Of a DNA stretch of 28,808 nt, positions 15,738 through 22,070 are shown piece by piece. Numbering within the stretch: the first letter of the stretch is position 1; each line of letters starts with the position of its first letter. A program made the position numbers and the translations under genes. The notes under the pieces were generated by a model. It did not search any database. It saw only the letters and a list, made by a program, of their open reading frames with translations, and was not told the DNA's origin. The stretch spans positions 1 to 28,808 of the forward strand of contig CAZWXF010000026.1 in NCBI GenBank assembly GCA_964638055.1. The letters are read 5' to 3'. Source of the DNA: Prado023 sp964638055. Its GTDB lineage: Bacteria > Actinomycetota > Actinomycetes > S36-B12 > CAIYMF01.

Positions 15738-17243
15738 ATGACGATCCCCTTCCGACCCCCCCTCGACCCGGCAACCGATGCGGTGCACCACGCCCGAGCG
15801 GCAGCCGGGAACGCCGCGGTCGCGGACGCGGCGATCGGCCAGTTGCGCGATGCGCTGTCCGGGACCACGGATGTCGAGCGCATCCTGCTCAAGGCTGCTG
15901 CCGGTGCCGGCAAGTCCTACGTGCTCAAGAAGCTCGTGGCCGACGCGATCGAGCACCCCCGATGCCGGCGGGTGGCGGTGATCGCGTTCCAGAACCGTCA
16001 ACTCTGGCCGATCGCCTCGAGTCTGGGAAAGGCCGTCGGCAAGCGTCGCGTGTGCCTGTTCGCCAGCAAGGATGCGTATCCGAACGTGCCCCAGGCGGTC
16101 GTGGACGAGGCGCACGTCGCAACGAAGACCGCGGACATCCCGCGCCGGACGCACATCGTCATAGCGACGTCCCACAAGCTCGGGGCGATCAAGGAGTCCC
16201 AGCGGCTCCTCGAACACTTCGGCCCGGCGGCCAACGGTGAGAAGCCCTTCGACGTGCTCTTCGTGGACGAGGCGTGGCAACTGCCGCACCACCTGTTCGA
16301 CAAGGTCGCCAATCTCGCGCCGATCGTCGTGGCGGTCGGCGATGTCGGACAGCTGCCACCCCTCGAGATCGGCAGCAACCCGTGGCGCGGGGACTCCGGT
16401 CACAACCCGTTCCGGGCCTGGCCCACGGACTTCGACTCCGATGCCAGGACCTGGTCCGTCGAACTGCCCGCGGTATGGCGGCCTCCGGCGGCACAGCTGC
16501 CGCTGTGGCGCGCCTTCTACCCGGAATGGGGCGAGCTGAACTGCGTGGCGGCGCCAGGTGACAGGACTGTCTCGCTCGCGGAACTCCCTGGCGCCACGGC
16601 TGACATCTGGCGGCAGGTCGCCACGGGGACGCCGGTTCTCCTGGAAGTCGACGGACTCGACCCCGCTGAAGCCGCCGACGTCGACCTCCCCCTCATCGGG
16701 TACGTGGAGCAACTGCTGGACGAACTCTTCTCGACCGGGTTCAGCCTGTCGAGGAGCCTCTACGACGACTCCGGATCGCCTCGGGACGAGACGTCCGTCG
16801 TCCAAGCGGGTGACGACTCCGACGACCCTCTGGTGGCTATCCTGGCCACGCGCAACCAGGCGGTCGACGACGCCACGGACATGGTGGAACGCCTCCGCGA
16901 GAAGCACGACTTGACCGACCGGGACCTGGTGGCGTCCACCGTCGACTCCTGGCAGGGGCAGACCAACGGGATCACCGTCGCGATCCACCCCCTGACAGGT
17001 GCCTCGAAGCTCGACGAGTTCAACTCCGCCTTCGGCCGACTGGCCGTGACGTGTACCCGCGCCACGCACGGTCTGCTCGTGGTCTCCCGTCCCGGCCTCG
17101 ACCGACTCCTCGCTGAGGCGCCAGCGCGGCCCGGCACTCCGTTCGGGGAGCCCGGCAACAGGCACCTGCCCAGGCAGACCCATCAGCGCATCCTCGCCAC
17201 GTTCACCCGTGCCACCGTCAGCGTCACCGGCAGCGAAGACTGA
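15738..17243 (+). CDS. SF1B (Upf1/Dna2-like) helicase
   Basis: 501-aa helicase, second gene of the operon, starting 2 nt after the nuclease stop and so probably coupled to it. Motifs in order: Walker A AGAGKS at 55-60; Walker B DVLFVDEAW at 172-180; motif III GDVGQLPP at 201-208; motif V TVDSWQGQT near 397-405; motif VI RLAVTCTRATHGLL near 433-446. The VDSWQG and TRATHGL forms point to superfamily 1B (Upf1/Dna2/RecD2 side) rather than UvrD. The nuclease domain that Dna2-like or TM0106-like proteins carry on the same chain is encoded here by the gene before it. The product may unwind and, with its partner, degrade DNA ends. AAA/DUF2075-type annotations would be alternative names for the same core. 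Confidence 0.85.
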   Translation: MTIPFRPPLDPATDAVHHARAAAGNAAVADAAIGQLRDALSGTTDVERILLKAAAGAGKSYVLKKLVADAIEHPRCRRVAVIAFQNRQLWPIASSLGKAVGKRRVCLFASKDAYPNVPQAVVDEAHVATKTADIPRRTHIVIATSHKLGAIKESQRLLEHFGPAANGEKPFDVLFVDEAWQLPHHLFDKVANLAPIVVAVGDVGQLPPLEIGSNPWRGDSGHNPFRAWPTDFDSDARTWSVELPAVWRPPAAQLPLWRAFYPEWGELNCVAAPGDRTVSLAELPGATADIWRQVATGTPVLLEVDGLDPAEAADVDLPLIGYVEQLLDELFSTGFSLSRSLYDDSGSPRDETSVVQAGDDSDDPLVAILATRNQAVDDATDMVERLREKHDLTDRDLVASTVDSWQGQTNGITVAIHPLTGASKLDEFNSAFGRLAVTCTRATHGLLVVSRPGLDRLLAEAPARPGTPFGEPGNRHLPRQTHQRILATFTRATVSVTGSED

Positions 17244-17248
17244 AGGAG
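17243..17248 (+). promoter_or_regulatory. Ribosome binding site of mod
   Basis: AAGGAG overlaps the last base of the helicase stop codon and lies 5 nt before GTG 17254. It decides in favour of this start over an ATG at 17209. Confidence 0.75.
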
Positions 17249-17253
17249 CGAGC

Positions 17254-19368
17254 GTGTCCCGACTCAACGACCTGATCCGCCAAGTCGCGCAGAGGGACGA
17301 GACCCTGGCGGCCGACCTCCAGCGTGAGTTCGCCGCACTCGCCGACCGGCGATCCTTCGGGCTGAACTTCGAGCGCCACGTTCCCGAGGCCGTGGAGCTG
17401 CCGGGGCGGCCCGTGCGCCGTGGCGACAAGGTGCGTGTCCTCCCGCCGCGTGGCGAACCTCGGAGGAAGGACGACCGGAAGCTGTGGCGCGTCACCAGCG
17501 TCGACAGGAGGCGCGAGTCGCCGGAGGCGAGCCTCGTGGCGCTCGCGGACGACTCCGAGACGACGACAGCGGCGGTGGCCGACCTGGTCGTGGTCGCGGA
17601 GTTCCGAGACCCCATCTACCCGGGGTTGGTGTCGACGGGGAAGGTCGAGCGGGGAGGCGACAAGCCCTTCCACACCGTGATCAACGCCGAGAACTACCAC
17701 GCTCTCCAGGCACTGCTGTTCACGCACCGCGGCAAGGTCGACTGCATCTACATTGACCCGCCCTACAACACGGGCGCGAAGGACTGGAAGTACAACAACG
17801 ACTACGTCGAAGGTGACGACCTCTACCGGCACTCGAAGTGGCTGGCGTTGATGGAGCGGCGCCTGCTGCTGGCGAAGGAACTGCTGAACCCCGACGACTC
17901 CGTGCTCATCGTCACCATCGACGAGAAGGAGTACCTGCGCCTTGGGCTTCTGCTGGAGCAGGTATTTCCCGCGGCAAGTATCCAGATGGTGAGTGCTACG
18001 GTAAATCCCAAGGGGACTTCCCGACCAAGGATGTTCTCCAGGGTTGATGAGTACATTTTCTTTGTTCTGCATGGCGACGCCCATGTGCCAGACATGCCCG
18101 ATAACGCGACCAGCGGCAAACCGGTGCGATGGCGTTACCTTAGACGAGAAGATGATAAATCCGTTCGGGGCAGGCGGCCGAGACAGTTCTACCCCGTGTT
18201 TATCGATCCTGGTGTCCCCCGAGTGGTCGGAGTTGGTGAGCCCATCCCCATCGGTATCCCCCGTGAAAGCGTTGTTGCGCCGCCTGGACTAGTCGCTGTG
18301 TTTGGGGTGCGAGAGACAGATGGAAGAGAAATGGAGTGGGGGGTTACAGGCCCAACCCTAATGCGGGCCGCCGAAGAAGGATTCGTTCGCGCAACAGTTG
18401 GGAATGAGAAGCAACCATACATTATTTCATACCTGACGGCGCCCAATATCAGGAAGATACTGACGGGTGAGTTGATCGTGACGGGCCTCCGTTCAGATGG
18501 TTCGAAGATCGTTGTGTCACCAGAGGGCAAGGCCTCAAGGCCGAAAACAGTGCTGCGCGAAACGCGGCATAGCGCGGGTGATTTTGGAACGAAGATGCTG
18601 GGAGCCATTCTCGCGGACCGGAAGTTTCCTTTCCCCAAGTCACTATACGCAGTTGAGGACGCACTACGATACTTCATCGTCAATAGGCCCGGGGCGGTGG
18701 TCTTAGACTTCTTTGCCGGGTCAGGTACCACCGCTCACGCCGTCATGCGGCTGAATAGGCAGGACGAGGGTCGGCGGCGCTCCATCCTGGTCAGCAATAA
18801 CGAGGTGTCAGCTGAGGAACAGGAGAGTCTCCGCGAGCAGGGTCTGCGCCCGGGCGATCCCGAATGGGAGCAGCTCGGCATCTGCGACTTCATTACCAAG
18901 CCCCGCATCGAGGCCGCGATCACCGGCGTGACACCGAACGGCGAGCCGATAAAGGGTGACTACAAGTTCACCGACGAGTTCCCGATGGCCGACGGGTTCG
19001 AGGAGAACGTCGAGTTCTTCACCCTCACGTACGAGGCGCCGCTGCGGGTCGCGAGCCACCGAGCGTTCGAACGCATGGCCCCGCTGCTGTGGCTGCGGGC
19101 CGGCTCGCGAGGTCGCCGGATCGATGACGTGTCGGCCGGTTGGGATGTCGCGGAGGCGTATGGCGTCCTGGCGAACCTGGATCACCTCGAGGAGTTCCTG
19201 AAGGCGGTGGCCGCGCAAGATGATCTCAGCATCGCATTCATCGTGACCGACGAGGACCGCCTGTTCGAGACCGTCGCCCGCGAGCTCCCCGATCACGTGG
19301 AGCCGGTTCGGCTCTACGACGCCTACCTCCGGAACTTCGAGATCGAGGCGGCGAGGGGGTCGCGGTGA
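17254..19368 (+). CDS. mod: Type III restriction-modification DNA methyltransferase (Mod)
   Basis: 704-aa DNA methyltransferase of the beta class, adenine-N6 by family, which marks one strand of the type III recognition site and provides specificity to Res. Motif IV DPPY is at 168-171 and the AdoMet-binding FAGSG at 487-491. DPPY before FxGxG is the order expected for Mod. The N-terminal ~130 residues are a conserved accessory segment. The target-recognition region between about 235 and 480 is encoded by DNA of about 50% GC against about 68% on both sides, with codons such as AAA, ATA, TTA and ATT that neighbours avoid. The frame is intact through it. Start GTG 17254 has AAGGAG upstream. The res start codon overlaps the stop (GTGA). 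Confidence 0.93.
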   Translation: MSRLNDLIRQVAQRDETLAADLQREFAALADRRSFGLNFERHVPEAVELPGRPVRRGDKVRVLPPRGEPRRKDDRKLWRVTSVDRRRESPEASLVALADDSETTTAAVADLVVVAEFRDPIYPGLVSTGKVERGGDKPFHTVINAENYHALQALLFTHRGKVDCIYIDPPYNTGAKDWKYNNDYVEGDDLYRHSKWLALMERRLLLAKELLNPDDSVLIVTIDEKEYLRLGLLLEQVFPAASIQMVSATVNPKGTSRPRMFSRVDEYIFFVLHGDAHVPDMPDNATSGKPVRWRYLRREDDKSVRGRRPRQFYPVFIDPGVPRVVGVGEPIPIGIPRESVVAPPGLVAVFGVRETDGREMEWGVTGPTLMRAAEEGFVRATVGNEKQPYIISYLTAPNIRKILTGELIVTGLRSDGSKIVVSPEGKASRPKTVLRETRHSAGDFGTKMLGAILADRKFPFPKSLYAVEDALRYFIVNRPGAVVLDFFAGSGTTAHAVMRLNRQDEGRRRSILVSNNEVSAEEQESLREQGLRPGDPEWEQLGICDFITKPRIEAAITGVTPNGEPIKGDYKFTDEFPMADGFEENVEFFTLTYEAPLRVASHRAFERMAPLLWLRAGSRGRRIDDVSAGWDVAEAYGVLANLDHLEEFLKAVAAQDDLSIAFIVTDEDRLFETVARELPDHVEPVRLYDAYLRNFEIEAARGSR
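17960..18830 (+). other. AT-rich segment inside mod (target-recognition domain)
   Basis: By hand count, 60-base lines here are about 47-55% G+C (for example 29/60 at 18001-18060 and 28/60 at 18421-18480), while flanking coding DNA is near 65-70%. The boundaries are fairly sharp at both ends. The segment covers the expected specificity region and extends just past the AdoMet motif. This suggests replacement from a donor of lower GC. Confidence 0.8.
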
Positions 19369-21965
19369 AGTTCACGCTGAAGGACTACCAGGAGGACGCG
19401 GTCGCTGCCCTCCTCGAGCGACTCAGGAGCGGCAAGACGACCTACGACCTGGAGGGCAAGGAGGTCTCGGTGTCGCTGAGCGCGACGACCGGCGCCGGAA
19501 AGACCGTGATGGCGGCGGCTGTCATCGAGGCGTTGTTCTACGGCAACGACTCGTTCGATTTCAGCGCCGATCCCAGCGCGGTGGTCATCTGGTTCTCCGA
19601 CAATCCGAACCTCAACGACCAGACCCGGTTCCGACTCATGGAGGCGTCGGACAAGCTGACGTCGACAGATCTGGTCACGATCGAGTACCCGTTCCCGGTT
19701 CGGCGGCTCGAGCCCGGGAAGGTCTACTTCCTCAACACGCAGAAGCTCTCCGGGAGGTCGCTGCTCGTCCGCCGCCCGACGTTCGATCCCCACCAGGAGA
19801 CCCTGGAGCTGGAGGTGCAGCCCGACCTGCAGGGCTGGACGCTGTGGGAGACGATCGCCAACACCATCGACGCGGACGACCTGACGCTCTACGTGGTCAT
19901 CGACGAGGCCCATCGCGGCTTCACATCCCCCAGCGCCGGGGAGAAGGCCACTGTCGTCAGCAAGTTGGTCAACGGCCACGACGAGTACCCGCCGGTCCCC
20001 CTCGTCCTGGGCATCTCCGCCACGCTCCAGCGGTTCGTCGAGGCGATGGAGCGGGCGCACGCCGTCGACTCGCGGACCATGCTCCCGCCGGTCGAGGTGG
20101 ACGTGGGAAGGGTTCAGGAGTCAGGTCTCATCAAGGACTCCATCGTCCTCGACATTCCCGCGGAGGCCGGCAACTTCGACACGGTCCTGGTGCGCCGGGC
20201 CGCCAGGAAGCTGCGTGAGTCCACGCAGATGTGGCAGGAGTACGCCCGAAGCCAGGGCTCGGTCGATGTCGTGCACCCGCTCCTGGTCCTGCAGGCGCCG
20301 AGCACGCCCGACGGGGATCAGTTGGGCCGGGCACTCGATGTCTTCTCTGAGGAGCTCCAACCGTTCGACTCGCGCTCAGTGCGGCACGTCTTCGGCGAGC
20401 ACGAGCCGCAGATGTTCGGGAGCTGGCAGGTCGATTGGATCGAACCGCAACGTGTTCAGGACCGCACGGAGGTCCGGGTTCTGGTCGCCAAAGACGCGAT
20501 CTCTACCGGGTGGGACTGCCCTCGAGCCGAGGTCATGGTGTCGTTCCGCCCCGCGAAGGACCAGACCCACATCACCCAACTGCTCGGGCGCATGGTGCGC
20601 AGCCCCTTGGCGCGACGCATCCCCGGTGACGAGCGCCTCAACTCTGTCGAGTGCATCCTGCCCTTCTTCGACCGGACGACCGCTGGAAAGGTCGTGAGGG
20701 GCTTGACAGGGGTGGTGGGCCCGGGTCCTGAACCTCCTCCGGGACGTCCGATCCTCGAGCCCTGCCACCTCGAACCCAACCCGGACATGCCCGAGTCCGT
20801 GTGGGATGCGTGGGACGCAGTCCCGACCATGACGATCCCGAAGCGAGGAGCAGGTTCGGTCAAGAGGCTCATGTCGCTGGCCCTCGCCCTGTCCAAGGAC
20901 GGACTACGGGAGGGGGCCCTGGAGTCCGCCAAGACGGAGATGCACCGGGTACTCGACCAGGCACTGGAGGACCACCCGGAGTTGCTCGAGGCCGCCGTCG
21001 ACGAGATCTGGGCCGTGCGCGGTCAGGCGATCGGCGGCCGACGCGGTCGCGAGGGACTCACCTACGTCAACTTCGTCGAGCGAGCCGACGACCGGGCCAT
21101 CCAGGTCGGGTTCGGCGATGCCAAGAAGGCGTTCGGCGCCGACGTCGCGCAGTCGTACGTCCAGAGGCTGTCCGCGAACGACGAGGACGACGACTCCCTG
21201 CGCGAGGCCTACGTGACCACGTCGGCTTTGGCCATCGTCCCCGCGGTCCGTGAAGGCATCGATCACGAAGCCGACGCACTGGCCACCATGTGGTTCGAGC
21301 AGCACCACGAGGCGATCCGAGGGCTCCCCGACGAGCGCCAACAGGAGTACGCCGACATCCAGGCCCTCGCCACGCAGCCGCAGCGGCGTTCGCTGACTCG
21401 CCCCCGCGTCCGGATCGAGGATTACGCCCAGGTCGATGATCAGGGTCAGGAGACGCGGGCGCCGCTGGTCGAGCGTCACCTGATGTCGGACCAGGATGGG
21501 ATGTGCCCCATCGGGACGCTCAACGCGTGGGAGCGGCGGGTCGTGGAGTGGGAGCTGGCGCGGGCCGACTGCGTGGGCTGGTACCGCAATCCACCGCGCC
21601 AGTCGGTGGACTCGGTCGGAGTCCCGTACCGCGACGCGGTCGGCAACTGGCGGTCGATGCACCCGGACTTCATCTTCTTCAACGAGGTCAACGGGGTCGT
21701 GCGGCCGTCCATCGTCGACCCGCACGGTCACCACCTGGAGGACGCCCTGCTGAAGCTTCAGGCGCTGGCCTCGTTCGCGGCGGAATACGGAGATGAGTTC
21801 CACCGGATCCTCGCAATGAGCGAAGTGGGCGGCCGGATGCGCAGCCTGGATCTCAAGGTTCCGACCGTGCGAGAGGCGATCCTCGCTGGGGAGGAGTCCC
21901 CGGTGGAGCTCTACGAATCCGAGATCGCCGTCGATTTCCAGACCGCCACCCACCACGTGAGCTAG
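19365..21965 (+). CDS. res: Type III restriction enzyme subunit Res (helicase-nuclease)
   Basis: 866-aa SF2 ATPase and endonuclease subunit that works with Mod. Walker A TGAGKT is at 42-47, DEAH at 180-183, motif V-like ISTGWDCP just before, and motif VI QLLGRMVR at 405-412. The C-terminal nuclease region has HPDFIFF with Asp768, then VDPHGHH with Asp785. The usual Asp/Glu-x-Lys second motif reads Asp-Pro-His here, so catalytic competence or metal use may differ from EcoP15I-type Res. The start is GTG 19365, overlapping the mod stop by 4 nt, which indicates coupling and equal dosage. A 9-bp hairpin begins 26 nt past the stop. The frame is intact and of normal length and base composition. Confidence 0.92.
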   Translation: MKFTLKDYQEDAVAALLERLRSGKTTYDLEGKEVSVSLSATTGAGKTVMAAAVIEALFYGNDSFDFSADPSAVVIWFSDNPNLNDQTRFRLMEASDKLTSTDLVTIEYPFPVRRLEPGKVYFLNTQKLSGRSLLVRRPTFDPHQETLELEVQPDLQGWTLWETIANTIDADDLTLYVVIDEAHRGFTSPSAGEKATVVSKLVNGHDEYPPVPLVLGISATLQRFVEAMERAHAVDSRTMLPPVEVDVGRVQESGLIKDSIVLDIPAEAGNFDTVLVRRAARKLRESTQMWQEYARSQGSVDVVHPLLVLQAPSTPDGDQLGRALDVFSEELQPFDSRSVRHVFGEHEPQMFGSWQVDWIEPQRVQDRTEVRVLVAKDAISTGWDCPRAEVMVSFRPAKDQTHITQLLGRMVRSPLARRIPGDERLNSVECILPFFDRTTAGKVVRGLTGVVGPGPEPPPGRPILEPCHLEPNPDMPESVWDAWDAVPTMTIPKRGAGSVKRLMSLALALSKDGLREGALESAKTEMHRVLDQALEDHPELLEAAVDEIWAVRGQAIGGRRGREGLTYVNFVERADDRAIQVGFGDAKKAFGADVAQSYVQRLSANDEDDDSLREAYVTTSALAIVPAVREGIDHEADALATMWFEQHHEAIRGLPDERQQEYADIQALATQPQRRSLTRPRVRIEDYAQVDDQGQETRAPLVERHLMSDQDGMCPIGTLNAWERRVVEWELARADCVGWYRNPPRQSVDSVGVPYRDAVGNWRSMHPDFIFFNEVNGVVRPSIVDPHGHHLEDALLKLQALASFAAEYGDEFHRILAMSEVGGRMRSLDLKVPTVREAILAGEESPVELYESEIAVDFQTATHHVS

Positions 21966-21990
21966 TGCCGGGAAGCGGGTCGGGGAGTCG

Positions 21991-22021
21991 CCGCCCGTGG
22001 TCACCTCTGTGTCACGGGTGG
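21991..22021 (+). terminator. Terminator of the nuclease-helicase-mod-res operon
   Basis: CCGCCCGTG pairs with CACGGGTGG (9 bp, one G-U). Inside it an additional CAC/GTG stem is closed by a 4-nt CTCT loop. It starts 26 nt after the res stop and separates the R-M operon from the repeat-protein operon. Confidence 0.65.
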
Positions 22022-22029
22022 GTGCCATC

Positions 22030-22053
22030 CTCAGTGACGCTCAACACTCAGTG
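22030..22053 (+). repeat. Direct repeat upstream of the repeat-protein gene
   Basis: CTCAGTG occurs at 22030-22036 and 22047-22053 (17-bp period), and GTGCCA at 22022, 22051 and 22065. The AACACT at 22043-22048 is a possible -10 element, with a start near 22055. This is the only room for a promoter of the second operon. Confidence 0.3.
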
Positions 22054-22070
22054 CCACGGAAGGGGTGCCA

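Noticed and set aside
14991..17615. 874-codon open frame on the minus strand
   Set aside because: Lies antisense to the nuclease and helicase genes; Arg/Gly/Val-rich, no motif, and such shadows are common in high-GC DNA. The plus-strand genes carry clear helicase motifs.
13018..21965. Assignment of the operon to BREX, DISARM or Cas4-containing CRISPR
   Set aside because: No PglZ, BrxC, DrmA/B/C, Cas1 or Cas2 partner is visible. The Cas4-like resemblance is limited to the nuclease and Fe-S pattern.
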